This document shows, in pieces, positions 1-10,700 of a stretch of 64,000 nucleotides of DNA. A model generated the notes under the pieces. That model was not told where the DNA came from. It searched no databases and saw only the letters and a list, made by a program, of their open reading frames with translations. The position numbers and the translations under genes were made by a program. This DNA comes from Rhynchopus sp. YZ270_cl-10 (Eukaryota; Euglenozoa; Diplonemea; Diplonemida; Diplonemidae): contig OZ037888.1 in assembly GCA_964035575.1 (NCBI GenBank), positions 992,001 through 1,056,000 on the forward strand, given 5' to 3'. Position 1 is the stretch's first letter. Each line of letters starts with the position of its first letter.

Positions 1-1660
1 CAAATACACGCCTTTAAAACGGAGAGTCTTTGACTGGACTCTGCACTCAATGTGGTGCACTGTGAAGTACATTATCTAAAACAGGGTAGATCCTTATTTT
101 CGCTAAAAACGCTAAAAATCCCAGATTTATTTTCGTTTTTTTCCTTTTTTTTTCTCTCCCGTTTTTGAATTTTTTCCGCGCAGGCCTGACGCTAACTTTC
201 AGGTTTTTGGGAAATCGTGGGAGTTATGGTTTGTCCACGAGCGCAGCGAGCGGAAAAATTGAGTAACGGTCTAAAAAAAAATCCAACAAGCAGGTTGACT
301 GTACTGAGGCAGAATAGTGGTGTTTTTTTACACATTTCAGCTGTCGTCGAACTAAACCCCAGGGGATAATATAGGTTTTGGGGGTTTTCGCTGAAACTCG
401 GTCGAGCCCAACCCAGCTCGTTAGGGCCCCGGCGGAATGTGAGAATTCCTCGGTTATCCCACTGCGGAGTTCGGCACTGTATTGATAATTGCACCAGGCA
501 CCTCAGTATATTTACAAAAAGAAACGGCGGTCGTGGCACCCATGGCGAAGCCACGGTACGCAACATTTCTGAAAATGTTGCCATAAAACGGCACTGTCGT
601 TGGTAATTATCAACAGTTACTGTAAATTTTACTTACAGATTTTGCTGAAGCGAAAGTTTCTGGCGAAGCCACGGTACGCAATATTTCAAAAAATTGCGCT
701 CAAAATTGCACATTTTTACTGCCAAACTAGTCATGGGAAGGGTGGGTTGCAATCTTGCGCCGCAGGCACACGGTACGCTACTTTTTTTCCTTTCGCATGC
801 TTCCTTTTCCTTCGGCATTTGACCAATTAAATCGCATTCTGGCTGTGACCCTTGTCGGACACTGCGCCCTCTGACAAGGGGAATACTTTCGAGAAACATT
901 CTGAAAAAAAGTGGTAGTGCCCGGCATTAGCAAGAAAATTTTCAAAATTAAATAGGTACAATGCACCAGCAGTTTGGGTAGGCGAGACCGCATTGGGTGA
1001 ACCTCCGCGAGCGCAGCGAGCGGAAATTTTTTTCCGCAGTTTTTGGGCAAAGTTCAAAATTCCACCAAAAATTAAGTTGTGGACATAGTAATTGTGTTCT
1101 TCAAAAATATGCTTCAAAATTGTCTTATGCAAGGCGACACTGAGAATTGACACTCATTGGTCCTTGTCTTATGAAGTGAAGACAAATATTAAAGGGGCAT
1201 TGGCGGGCCGAAGGCCAGCCAAAAAAACGGTAGCGAACTTTTACTTTTTTTCCTTTCGGTTTCCCCCTTATTTTGACTTTCCGGATCGATTGCGGACCGT
1301 GGTGGTGCCACTCTGTGGCTGGAAATTAGTAGGTAACCAAAAAAATGAGCCAGAGAAAAAAGGAAAAAAAAAAAGGAAAAAAAAATAAAAAATCTCAAAT
1401 CCTTATTTTCACTTTCGCTAAGGATCTACCCTGATCTAAAAGTTTTTTTTTTTTTTTTAACGACTCTACAGCGGCAGATGGGCCGCTACATGGATCTCGA
1501 TAAAATGACGTTTATCTGAGTCACAATTATACGCCTCCAGCCCCTCCACTTTGCATGGGGTTTTTTTTTTCTTTCTTTTTACCTTTCTTTTTCCCAGTGT
1601 TTTTTTGGTGACATAGTGTCTGAAAAAAAATACCAGAAATTAAACTTTTGCTTCATTTTT

Positions 1661-1711
1661 TCAGGTGACTAAACACAGAGAGGCTTAGGTTCATCTTACC
1701 AAAAACTTTTC
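1661..1711 (+). repeat. hairpin repeat of the CTAAGC/GCTTAG family, copy 1
   Basis: It reads GGTGACTAAACACAGAGAGG, then CTTAGGTTCATCTTA, then a T run. The same order of parts (stem, purine-rich loop, complementary stem, TTCATCTTA, TTTTC, T tract) recurs at 2567, 30219 and 53571. Function is unknown. It could be a relic of a small RNA-derived retroposon or part of a structured transcript. Confidence 0.55.
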
Positions 1712-1787
1712 TTTTTTTTTTTTGGGAACATTTTTATTGACCCCCTCCTCTTATGCTATTAATTTGATTGCATAAGAGAATTGATTG

Positions 1788-2026
1788 CATATGGGACAGT
1801 CCGTAAACCCCCCCCCCCCTAAAAGGTAACCTTTTGTACTTATGTGTAAACGAAATAACTTCCACTCGGACTTTTTGCTCGATTTTTGCTCCTTTGAACT
1901 CAGAATAACGTTTCTGAGGTCACAGGAGCAAAAATTGAGCAAAAAGTCCGAGTGGAAGTTATCTAATGTGAAAAAAATTCAAAAGGTTACCTTTTAGGGG
2001 GGGTGGTTTACGGATTCACCCATATG
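1788..2026. mobile_element. foldback (MITE-like) element
   Basis: This is a 239-bp near-palindrome. Outer CATATGGG at 1788 pairs with CCCATATG ending at 2026, followed inward by TCCGTAAACC at 1800 and its complement ending at 2014. Deeper arms around AAAAGGTAACCTTTT and ACTTCCACTCGGACTTTTTG also pair. The loop is about 30 bp. No coding capacity and no clear target duplication are visible, so the exact ends are uncertain. Confidence 0.6.
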
Positions 2027-2485
2027 TTGAAATACTTTTTTTTCCAAACCCCCCCGCTTTACATTGTCGAACTTTTCTACCGAAGTGTTTTTTTTTTCCA
2101 TTTGGACGCATTCCCCTTCTCCAAATTCAAATTAGCAAAACTGTAGACTATAGCTTCTTTCCCCGCCCCCATTCCCGTACAACCAACCCGCGCAGAAAAT
2201 CTGCGATGGGTCGAAGAACCAAGAGTGCGGAAGTTACACTACACGCAATTTTGTCGGTTTTGTTTAAATTCTTTCCTAAACAACTGCTGCGTATGTTGTA
2301 ATGCAAAAAAAGTAAAAAGAAAAAAAACAAGGAAACCCTATTTTGTTTTAGATGCCGTCCGTCACTATCATGTGGCAGATTTCATCATTTTCAGGGGTTT
2401 TTTCTTCTTCTCTTTTGCATGCCTTCCCCTCGAATCCTCCCTTTCTTGCCCCCCCTTTCTGTTGTTGTCCGCAGGGTACTTATGC

Positions 2486-2529
2486 TTTCATCCGGATGGC
2501 TGGCATCGTACGTGGGTCAGTCGGAAGTG
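2486..2529. repeat. dispersed repeat CATCCGGATGGCTGGCATCG, copy 1
   Basis: CATCCGGATGGCTGGCATCG followed by TACGTGGGTCA is present almost unchanged here, at 20481-20513 and at 29343-29388 (one base differs: CGTCCGG). The copies at 2486 and 29343 continue with similar sequence (GTCGGA then GTGACTG or GTGCCTG), so the conserved unit is at least 40 bp. It contains the palindrome CATCCGGATG. Nothing else identifies its origin. Confidence 0.6.
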
Positions 2530-2566
2530 CCTGAATCAACAACTGCCATTTTTATTTAGTTTAAAA

Positions 2567-2612
2567 GGTGACTAAGCACGAGAGAGGCTTAGGGTCATCT
2601 TCTAAACTTTTC
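2567..2612 (+). repeat. hairpin repeat of the CTAAGC/GCTTAG family, copy 2
   Basis: GGTGACTAAGCACGAGAGAG is followed by GCTTAGGGTCATCTTCTAAA and a T run. The six-base stem CTAAGC pairs perfectly with GCTTAG across an ACGAGAGAG loop. Confidence 0.6.
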
Positions 2613-3724
2613 TTTTTTTTCTTTTTGCGTGTACCTTACCCCATCCCCTTTTGTTTTTGTTTTTGTTTTTTTTTGAACGAAACCTTTTTATGGCAGCATT
2701 TCAACGCTGCTACGTTTTTCTCCCCCCTTTCCCCCCTTTTCTCCTTTCCCTCCCCCTCCCCTCCCTGTCTCTATGCTCATAATAGTTAATTGCAATCTGC
2801 TTGCCCTTAATATTTTGCAGATGATTTCATAACAAAAAAAAAACGCTTTTTATTCAGGGGAACAAAAAGCTAAATACAAGAGAAACCCAATCAACCCCCC
2901 CTTTTTTTTTGTCACCTATTTTGTTAACCCTGTTTCTTCCCCCCTCCCTGCATTCTTTGAACATAGTTATGTTGTTTGTTTATGGAAAAACTGACAGTGG
3001 AGATTGCACAACTGTGGCAACACAACCGAGGCAACTACACTACTCCAAACAATTTGTCAAACTAAGCACAAAAGGCTTAGCCACCTTGCCAACTGTTCTA
3101 TTTTGAGATGTGTGTGCGCAGGCATATTTCATCTTCGACACTTTACAACTTTTATTTTCTATTTCCCCCAACTTTGCGGGCCTAGCCTGATCCGAGGAAT
3201 GTACACAGGCAGCGAAGAAAAATGACTCGCCTTGTGACTTTTTTTTTTCATATGATTTCCACCGTTGACTTACAACGATGAAAACCCAGATGAAAAAAAA
3301 AAAATCATCGTTTACTTTCACCGTCGTATCGGTCCTGATCAGAAGAGGGTTGTGGATGTGCCACATAGTGTGTCCGTCCCTTATTTTTTAACAACCCTGT
3401 GTAGAGAGGGCCTCCCTTTGTTTTTCTATTCCTACGAAGCTTGCTTTAAAGGAGAAATAGTATTACCGTGGTATGGTCGCCAAATCATCCCTCAAATAAG
3501 AGGATTTTGTGCAAATCAACGAAAACAACTTTACTTACCTGTCCGATACTATTGTTGTTGGGGTTTTGTCGTTCAATTAAAGGTGTGAAATGTTGTGCAA
3601 TTTTATCTGGGCAACCTACCCGATCCTACTATTGTTTTTTTCCTCCGCGGTATTCGAGACCACAACGAAGAGTGACAGAATGGAGTGAGAGCGCGCGAGA
3701 GGAAACATAATGGGAACACAACAA

Positions 3725-3764
<40 letters not shown>

Positions 3765-5403
3765 CATAATGTTTCAGGCTCTCCGCTAGGATTTCCGATT
3801 TTGAAAATATTCTGTTGATGGTCCACGTTGGTGGGGTACATGCTTGCACCGCAGGCGCACGGTACGCAACTTTTTTTTTTACCAACGCCCGATTTTGACT
3901 TTTTTGGGACGTTTGAGCACTCACCTCTCCATATCTTCTTCTCCTGAGCTTTTTTGACAGGTAGAACGGGTCTGAACCACTCAGCAGAACTTTTTTTTTT
4001 TTCTTTTTTTCCCAGGGCGTTCGCTATCGCCATCGTTTTTTCCTGATCGTGGCGAAATGCCAAAAACCCCGAAATTTTCGTTTTTTTACTAGTGCTTAAA
4101 ATAGGTCAAAAAAAATTTTCCCGCCGGAGAGAAGTTAGTTCGTGGGGTGAATCCCTGGTACTGAATGGTCAAAAAAAATTTGCGATTTGCGCGTGATCCC
4201 TTCCCCAGCACAAGTGATATTACAGCTGAACTTTCCTGAAACTAAAACCAGCAAAACGATGGAGAATTTCATCAATCCCCCCTCACTGAGGGTCTCTTTG
4301 TGTTGTTTAATCAAACAGATGTACAAGAGAGGCATCTGTCATATGAGACTTCATCCTTATTTTGATTATTTTCAACTCTCTGCCGTTGAAAGTAGAGTTG
4401 ACACGAGCAGTGACACCTTCTATAACAGGGGGTACGGTACACCTTCAGCAGACTGCAGGATTGAGGAGCGAGCGGGAGTGCTGGGGAAACTTCCTCTCAC
4501 GGCAGGCGGGTTTGCGGATGATTTTGAGTACAGTGGACACCCCTCTACGACCCCCCCTCCGGGGGGGTCTACAGGGTGGTGGGGAGAAATCTCTCTCTCT
4601 CTTTTTTTTTTTTTTTCCCCCTTTTTTTTTTTATTTATTTATTTATACAGGGTTTCGCCCCGGTGGGGCGAAGCCCTGGGGCGAAATAAAATGTCATTTT
4701 TTCAGGAAAAGATTTTTTTAACGAAAAAAAATATTTTTCGCCCCGGGGCGAACGCCCTGTTTTTTCCCCATTTTCAAAAAGTTCTGTTGACAATCAACAG
4801 AACTTTAGTACCTAGCGGAGTGCCTGTAATGTTTTATCCTCCCCACAAAATTGCACGCGCAGAGAAACACTTTTTTTTTTGACACATCACGTCCGTTGTT
4901 CGTTTTTTTTTCTTTCTCGACACCTTTTTTTTTTTCAATTTTCTGCCATGAGATTTTGGAAAAAAACAATACAATTTGCTGTGCTGTATTTGTAAGTATC
5001 CCCGAACCTCTCTTAGAGCAGGTGACTGTCGATATTGCATTTAATTTAAAAAAAGCTACACCAAAGGAATGGCCTTGTTAAGCCTCCCTCTTTTACCCTC
5101 CCTTCTACAGAGTACTACAATGAAATATAATACAAAACAAACAGAGTAGCAAAAAACAAAAAGCAAATACAAAGCCAGTGGAGATATGCACGACTGTGGC
5201 AACACAACCCGAGGCAACTGCACTACTCCAAACAATTTATCACAAAAACAAACAAACTTTCAAACCCCTCTTTTAACCCCCTTCTTGGGGTGATCAGAGG
5301 TACTTTTTTGCAGCTCGAGTCAAGAAAAATCACGAAAAATCACAACGGTTACAAACGGTTACAAATGCTTACAAAAACGAAATTATGATTTTGTTTGGGT
5401 TTT

Positions 5404-5535
5404 TTGTGAGCGTACGTGATTTTTTGTGATTTTCTGTGATTTTTTGTGATTCGCATTCCGGATTTTGTGATTTTTTGTGATTTTCTGTGATTTTTTGTGA
5501 TTTTTTGTGATTCGCATTCCAGATGTTTGTGATTT
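5404..5535. repeat. left block of TTTTTTGTGA / GATTCGCATTCC repeats
   Basis: Ten-base units of the type TTTTTTGTGA are punctuated by GATTCGCATTCC, with two copies of the longer unit. The block matches the larger array at 6421-6745 inside the same TIR element. Confidence 0.7.
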
Positions 5536-5706
5536 TTTGTGAAATTTCTGTGAAATTTTTCAGTGATTGAATGGTACTATACGGGGGGGGTACCTGATCA
5601 CAAATGTTCACAAACCATGGTAATGTTATGGTAACATCACGGTTAACATAGTGGCGTTGTGAACTGGTGTGAAGTTGTGAATCAAATTGATTTTGATTTG
5701 TTTTGG

Positions 5707-6065
5707 TACTGGGTGTACTGGGTGTACTGGGTGTACTGGGTGTACTGGGTGTACTGGGTGTACTGGGTGTACTGGGTGTACTGGGTGTACTGGGTGTACT
5801 GGGTGTACTGGGTGTACTGGGTGTACTGGGTGTACTGGGTGTACTGGGTGTACTGGGTGTACTGGGTGTACTGGGTGTACTGGGTGTACTGGGTGTACTG
5901 GGTGTACTGTGTATACTGTGTATACTGTGTATACTGTGTATACTGTGTATACTGTGTATACTGTGTATACTGTGTATACTGTGTATACTGTGTATACTGT
6001 GTATACTGTGTATACTGTGTATACTGTGTATACTGTGTATACTGTGTATACTGTGTATACTGTGC
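5707..6065. repeat. 9-bp minisatellite in two homogeneous blocks
   Basis: About 22 units of TGTACTGGG change abruptly near 5910 to about 17 units of TGTATACTG. Unit length stays at 9 bp throughout, so all six frames stay open and produce meaningless tripeptide runs. The sharp boundary suggests that each half was homogenised or expanded separately. Confidence 0.95.
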
Positions 6066-6420
6066 ACTGCGAAAAATTGACCAAAAATGAGAACTTGTCC
6101 ATTTCGGAAAATTGACCCCACCACTGGCCGGACGGATTCCGGAAATGCAAATGCCGGCATTTAAAAGCTCACCAGCGAAAAAAAGAAAAGAAATTTTTCT
6201 AACATCTATACCCCCCCTTTATGGAGCGACAACTGGTAGAAACACGGTAGAACCACGGGGAATCGGTTAAGGCGCCACACCACAGATTTTTGTGTTTTTT
6301 TTTTGTCAAGCTAGCCCATCTGCCCCTGCCCCGCACACTGCCACGGTGTCTGACGACGACCCAGTGTAGGATCAACGCCTTGCAAACACTCAGGCCAAAT
6401 CACCATATTCGCGGTGTTTA

Positions 6421-6745
6421 TTGTGATTTTCTGTGATTTTTTGTGATTTTTTGTGATTTTTTGTGATTCGCATTCCAGATTTTGTGATTTTTTGTGATTT
6501 TTCGTGATTTTTTGTGATTTTTTGTGATTCGCATTCCAGATTTTGTGATTTTTCGTGATTTTTTGTGATTTTTTGTGATTCGCATTCCAGATTTTGTGAT
6601 TTTTTGTGATTTTTCGTGATTTTTTGTGATTTTTTGTGATTCGCATTCCAGATTTTGTGATTTTTTGTGATTTTTCGTGATTTTTTGTGATTTTTTGTGA
6701 TTCGCATTCCGGATTTTGTGATTTTTCGTGATTTTTCATGATTCT
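6421..6745. repeat. nested tandem repeat (10-bp subunits, 61- and 51-bp units)
   Basis: GCATTCCAGAT or GCATTCCGGAT recurs at 6470, 6531, 6582, 6643 and 6704, that is at spacings of 61, 51, 61 and 61 bp. Each unit is built from TTTTTTGTGA-type decamers, so the 51-bp unit lacks one decamer. The array lies between the minisatellite core and the right TIR of the 5286-6785 element. Confidence 0.9.
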
Positions 6746-7395
6746 TTGTGACTGGAGCTGCAAAAAAGTACCTCTGATCACCCCACTTCTTTTGTTTCCC
6801 CTTCGCTTTTGCCTTTTTTTTTTTAAAAGGTTGAGGCTCACGTCTTACCTATTAAAAAAGAAGGAGATAGCAAAGGACAACTCTTGCATCTTTCAAAAAA
6901 AAATATCCCAAATCATTGTCTTGTGGGTGTGTGTGCCCGAGAGGCACTTCATCTCACAAAGCTTTTGTTTCTTTGTCCTCCCTTCCGTTCTAATGTACCC
7001 CCACCCGTACAGGCTGCTCTTTCTTTCTCTCCCTTTTCCAGATTTTTGTTGTGATTTTTTTGCAATGCAAATTTGGGAAATATTTTAGAAAGGGAGCCTA
7101 ATCATCCGCAAAGGTGAGTGATTTAGGCTATTGTCAACACAAAACAGCAATAATAATAAAAAAGAACAATTTTAAAGGGCGTCATGGTCCAGAAAGTGAG
7201 TACAGATCCTGCACCATAGGCATACTGTGCAGACAAACCAAAAGTTCGTCATTTTTGGTTCGTCGATGTTCGTCGACGACAGTATGTCTAGGGTGGCTAC
7301 ACTAATACAACCAGGTTTTCAAAAAGAAATATTGCTGTTTTCCCCTCCTTCATCCCATTTCGACTTCTAAAGTGAAATAAAATTGCCCATAATAT

Positions 7396-7435
7396 TGTGC
7401 ACGAGAGGCATATTCATCTTACAAGTTTTCTTCTT
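7396..7435 (+). repeat. hairpin repeat with TGC/GCA stem
   Basis: TGCACGAGAGGCATATTCAT is followed by CTTACAAGTTTTC and T-rich sequence. Loop (ACGAGAG) and tail (TTCATCTTACAAGTTTTC) match the CTAAGC family, but the stem bases differ and still pair. Confidence 0.5.
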
Positions 7436-7727
7436 TTGTTCCTTTCTTCCGATATTTCCCACCTATGCCACGTCGTCCCTCCCCCTCCCCCTCCCCTCAC
7501 GGAATCCCCTCACAATTCATTTCAGTACAAACAGAAAGCAAAAAAGAACAATTTTAAAGGGTGCCATGGTCCAGAAAGGTTCACAGCTACCCCGCCTCCC
7601 GTCTGTTTCCCCCCCCCCCCCCCCCCCCTTGGGTCTATCAAAAAAGGCGTGGAGTTTGCACGAAAAAGTCTTCACGTCATCAATTATTCAAAACAAAACA
7701 AAACAAAACAAAACAAAAAGAATTGAT

Positions 7728-7929
7728 CATGGTGTACAAAAGATCTTACAGATGTGGGTGAAAAACCCCTGTTTTTTAAAAGATTTTAGGAGTTTTTGGA
7801 GGAAAACTAAGATCTTAGATTTTGGGGGTGGGTTTTCACTAAGATCTCAGATAAAACATTTCCTAAGAGAAGACGATAGGGGTTTTAGGAAAATCCTCAC
7901 TTCTTAGTAACGATCTTCTGCATACAATG
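7728..7929. mobile_element. small TIR element, CATGGTGTAC family, copy A
   Basis: The element starts CATGGTGTACAAAAGATCTT, and the complement of its right end starts CATTGTATGCAGAAGATCGT. The flanks ATTGAT and ATTCAT are an imperfect 6-bp target-duplication candidate. The interior has several copies of (T)AAGATCTTAG and no coding capacity. A longer relative lies at 35145-35563, and a truncated one sits near 42995-43125. Confidence 0.6.
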
Positions 7930-8023
7930 ATTCATATAGGCGAAATGGATCGAGGGGAAATTTGTATTATCTTTTTCTCGTTCTATTTTTTGTTCATTTT
8001 TTTTTTTATTTTCCTTTTTTATT

Positions 8024-8868
8024 CAGGCCTTTTGCTAACCATCATGCCATCGTGCCACGTTTTTGGGCGTTTTTTATTTTTTTTTCCATCATGCCACCAT
8101 CATGCCACGGGGGGTGGTGGGGCAGGGCTTTCGCTATCCATCACCTGGGGATTTCCCCCCCAGATGGCATGATGGCATGATGGCATGATGGCATGATGGC
8201 ATGATGGCATGATGGCATGATGGCATGATGGCATGATGGCATGATGGCATGATGGCATGATGGCATGATGGCATGATGGCATGATGGCATGATGGCATGA
8301 TGGCATGATGGCATGATGGCATGATGGCATGATGGCATGATGGCATGATGGCATGATGGCATGATGGCATGATGGCATGATGGCACGATGGCACGATGGC
8401 ACGATGGCACGATGACACCTTACAATTTTTCTGCTCGCTGCGCTCGCTGTACGCTATTTTCTTCCTGCCTACGGTGCCATTTTACAATGTCTAAGGGGAT
8501 TCCCTTGCATTTTGCAGCCAGAAATGAAACTTGACCCAAGCTGCAAAAAATTGACCATTCTTATTTCAAAGGAACCCAACCGTTGCAACAGCCCCTGCTT
8601 CTGGAAGACGTATTGATTTTGTACGGTTAGTGTACGTAAGGCGCAAGACCAAGGACCGTTAATAAAGGATTATATTCCGTTTTTTGTTTATATCTCGCAA
8701 AGCCTTCGCCTCTCCACCCTGTGGCTGGCAGGGAGGCGCGCGCGAAGCGCGCGACGACCGCTTTCACCAGGCGGGAAAGCTCGGAATGTACTTTTTTTTC
8801 CAGGAAATTATTTTTTTTTGACCATCATGCCATTCAGGGGGAAAATCCCAAAGTTAGCAAAAGGCCTG
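8024..8868. mobile_element. 845-bp TIR element with 9-bp target duplication and 8-bp minisatellite
   Basis: The left end CAGGCCTTTTGCTAAC (8024-8039) is matched by its exact complement at the right end (to 8868). TTTTTTATT flanks both sides (8015-8023 and 8869-8877), a perfect 9-bp duplication. An 8-9 bp duplication suggests a hAT- or Mutator-like origin, but no transposase is present. Low-complexity target sequence weakens the duplication slightly. The interior carries the array at 8163-8416 and palindromes near 8434 and 8738. Confidence 0.8.
8163..8416. repeat. 8-bp minisatellite GATGGCAT
   Basis: About 31 nearly perfect copies of GATGGCAT are present. The last few units read GATGGCAC. Eight is not a multiple of three, yet all three frames of the minus strand stay open and give His/Ala/Ile/Met/Pro-rich peptides, which are not evidence of a gene. 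Single units outside the array (near 8041, 8088 and 8823) suggest it grew from sequence already in the host TIR element. Confidence 0.95.
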
Positions 8869-8917
8869 TTTTTTATTTCCAATAAAAGATCTGTTGTGTC
8901 TCACACAACGAACATAT

Positions 8918-9036
8918 TCACCACTGGAGGGACGTTACTTTTTCAGCCTTTTTCAGGTTGTTTTCACCTGAAAAAAGAGAAGTCGAGTTTTTGAAAGACC
9001 TGAAAAAATCAAAACCAATGTCCCTCCACTGCATTT
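8918..9036. repeat. inverted repeat beside the retrotransposon
   Basis: CACTGGAGGGACGTT near 8921 and the complement of AATGTCCCTCCACTG near 9018-9032 form arms about 80 bp apart. A smaller inner palindrome is TTCAGG..CCTGAA. It abuts the left end of the VIPER-like element (9049) and may be its target or an older foldback. Confidence 0.5.
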
Positions 9037-9048
9037 TTGTTTTTTTTG

Positions 9049-9267
9049 TTTTGCAACTGACGCGCTGGAGAGGCCCTGGCCAAACATGGCGTGTTAGGGG
9101 AAATATATTCGTCGCACAGATTAGATCAGAGACCCCACCCGATATGTTTTTCATTTTACCTCTTTTGTGCTCCGCCACCGACACTCCCATTTTCTGTACT
9201 TCAGGCAATAATCATATACCATCACACACTGACACAGTCCGCGTGTGTTGGAAACAATCAATTTTTT

Positions 9268-9307
<40 letters not shown>
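9049..9307 (+). repeat. split direct repeat A1
   Basis: The repeat begins TTTTGCAACTGACGCGCTGG and ends in a 39-base A tract. It matches 13460-13719 base for base apart from A-tract length. It forms the 5' terminus and probably carries the promoter, although no core promoter motif can be named. Confidence 0.9.
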
Positions 9308-9309
<2 letters not shown>

Positions 9310-9372
9310 AGCACACGCGGACAAAAATATTTCTACAAGCAACAGCAGAGAGACCCAAATTTGTGCACGAAA

Positions 9373-9590
9373 AAGCGGACATCAATAATAATAATTCGGC
9401 TGTGGACCAGTACTAGCAGAAGAAGGACGAAAAGCGGACATCAATAATAATCCGGCCCCGATACTAGCAGAAAAGAAAAGAAAAGCGGACACCAATAATA
9501 ATACGGCCTGTGAGCCAAATACGAGCAGGAAAAAGACGAAAAGCGGACATCAATAATAATTAGGCTTGTAAGCCACGGGACTACGAGCCC
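9373..9590 (+). repeat. irregular 51-59 bp tandem repeat in the retrotransposon leader
   Basis: AAGCGGACATCAATAATAAT or a close variant occurs at 9373, 9432, 9483 and 9541, each followed by GGC(C/T)-containing and TACTAGCAG/ACGAGCAG segments. The array lies between A1 and the gag start at 9642. It could be a packaging or translation leader, which is inference only. Confidence 0.75.
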
Positions 9591-9641
9591 TTTTCAGGAC
9601 CACGAGCCTAGGGACCACGAGCCCTTTTTCAAACCGCCAAC

Positions 9642-10685
9642 ATGGCCCTTACCCGGGACGACTTCCCCGCCAACGCGCACGACGTTGAGTGGGCGCAGGT
9701 GGAGGTGGGCAGAGCAGAGGGGCAGCCGGCTGAGGCGGCGGCAGGATGCGTGTTCCCGAGCTGCGCCACGGTGCACGGAGGAGGCGCAAACTGCTGGCGC
9801 TGCGGCCACCGCACTACGGTGACATGCATCCGCAACGTACTCCCGCAGGGCCAAACACGCACGGAGTTCACGGATGGCATTCTGGAGTTGGGGTGGTCGT
9901 GTCCAGTGTGTGAGTGGATACGCGCTTTCGCGATCCCACTGGACGACGCCGTGAGCAACGCTTCTGACCCGGCACCGGATATCCCAGCACAACAGAACGC
10001 AGCACAACAGCAGCAACAACCACAGAACGCACAACAGCAGGACATGATGGTGATCCTGATGCAGATGAGGGACCAGATGGTTGCGTTGAACGGCAGGATG
10101 ACGGCGTTGGAGGAACAGCGAAACCTCGCATTACCCCAAGGTTTCCATGCAGAGGTGGTCGGGACATGGAAAAACGTACACGTACCCCAGGTGAAGACAC
10201 TAATCAGGACGGAAGTCAGCAAAGTTTTCAAAGAATACGCATTGCCCTCAAACCTTGATTTCGCCCGCGAGCACGAGGTAGAGATGAGACGCAATTTCGA
10301 TTTCCTCGACACCACTCTAAACGCTTTAAAACCAAACCCAGCAGACAACGGGGGGACGATGACGATGTTGCACAAGGTAGTGGTGACCATGTCCGCCTCC
10401 ACCCATCTGGGCATATACGGCAGGAACATCCGTCTGACGTACGAGAAGAGGGCAAACGGCTATCTCCCCGAAGCTTTCACCGTGCAGCTGCAGGCACGTA
10501 TGTTGGAGCAGTTGGTAGAGGCGGGGAAGAATAAAAAGAAGGAGAACAACCGAAACAACGACCGAGGCACTACGGGGGGTTACCGAGGGGACACAAACCA
10601 AAACGACAGGAAGAGGGACTACGACCGCACCAACGATCGACGCACCGAGAACCAGGGAAAGGGGGGACGCGGGGGGAAGAACTGA
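9642..10685 (+). CDS. gag-like protein of the YR retrotransposon (347 aa)
   Basis: This is the first gene of the element, in the position of a structural (gag-like) protein. Near the N-terminus, about residues 36-90, Cys pairs (C36xxxxC41, C51xxC54, C62, and CPVC at about 87-90) with a His suggest a zinc-binding fold of RING or treble-clef type. A Gln/Asn-rich linker follows (about 110-130), then a helical region rich in Met, Glu and Arg (about 130-290). The C-terminus is basic and rich in Gly, Arg, Asn and Asp (RDYDRTNDRRTENQGKGGRG), which would suit RNA binding. The start at 9642 is the first ATG of the long frame and follows a purine-rich leader. The stop lies 15 bp before the recombinase ATG. 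Sequence similarity to known gag proteins cannot be judged here, so the name rests on position and composition. Confidence 0.75.
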   Translation: MALTRDDFPANAHDVEWAQVEVGRAEGQPAEAAAGCVFPSCATVHGGGANCWRCGHRTTVTCIRNVLPQGQTRTEFTDGILELGWSCPVCEWIRAFAIPLDDAVSNASDPAPDIPAQQNAAQQQQQPQNAQQQDMMVILMQMRDQMVALNGRMTALEEQRNLALPQGFHAEVVGTWKNVHVPQVKTLIRTEVSKVFKEYALPSNLDFAREHEVEMRRNFDFLDTTLNALKPNPADNGGTMTMLHKVVVTMSASTHLGIYGRNIRLTYEKRANGYLPEAFTVQLQARMLEQLVEAGKNKKKENNRNNDRGTTGGYRGDTNQNDRKRDYDRTNDRRTENQGKGGRGGKN

Positions 10686-10700
10686 CTGCCCTACGCGCAG

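Larger units (their letters stand above)
1..5280. other. gene-poor T-rich region with dispersed repeats
   Basis: I see no convincing gene here. The open frames are short, low-complexity (Phe/Lys/Ser rich) and without recognisable domains. The sequence holds long T runs, several copies of a motif resembling GGCGAAGCCACGGTACGCAA (near 545, 662, 763 and 3848), palindromic GAGCGCAGCGAGCGG near 239 and 1008, hairpin repeats at 1661-1711 and 2567-2612, and a foldback at 1788-2026. A segment at 2994-3054 recurs at 5180-5241 and 28379-28430. The density of short palindromes and T or A tails suggests an old accumulation of small mobile elements. Confidence 0.6.
5286..6785. mobile_element. 1.5-kb TIR element carrying minisatellites, with 5-bp target duplication
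   Basis: The left end starts TGGGGTGATCAGAGGTACTT. The right end carries the exact reverse complement of the first 31 bp (5286-5316 against 6755-6785). The direct repeat CTTCT lies on both sides (5281-5285 and 6786-6790), as expected for a 5-bp target-site duplication. No transposase frame is present, so the element is non-autonomous. The interior holds a 9-bp minisatellite (5707-6065), a core at about 6089-6170 shared with the element at 27456, and 10-bp/61-bp nested repeats on both sides. Long open frames across the arrays encode only tripeptide repeats and are not genes. Confidence 0.85.
6791..8014. other. gene-free stretch with short dispersed repeats
   Basis: No supportable gene is seen. 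The stretch holds hairpin repeats near 6930 (GTGCC/GGCAC stem) and 7396-7435 (TGC/GCA stem followed by TTCATCTTACAAG). It also holds an A-tailed repeat near 7285-7325, a poly-C tract near 7610, an (AAAAC)n tract near 7690-7718 and the CATGGTGTAC element at 7728-7929. Confidence 0.6.

Noticed and set aside
4187..4882. 231-residue frame as a gene
   Set aside because: Its C-terminal half is poly-Phe/Pro from T and C tracts, and the N-terminal half has no domain or credible start context.
5369..6160. 263-residue minus-strand frame rich in HSI and TPS repeats, and the plus-strand WVY/CTG/GVL frames
   Set aside because: They are translations of a 9-bp minisatellite that keeps every frame open; no start context or domain.
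5404..6745. CRISPR-like array
   Set aside because: Units are contiguous decamers without unique spacers, in a eukaryotic TIR element.
8100..8418. Minus-strand His/Ala/Ile/Met/Pro repeat proteins
   Set aside because: Products of the (GATGGCAT)n array inside a TIR element.
9091..9447. Genes in the A1 and A2 repeats (118 and 88 residues)
   Set aside because: They read through the terminal repeat and its A tract into poly-Lys; the same frame in both copies reflects repeat identity, not selection.
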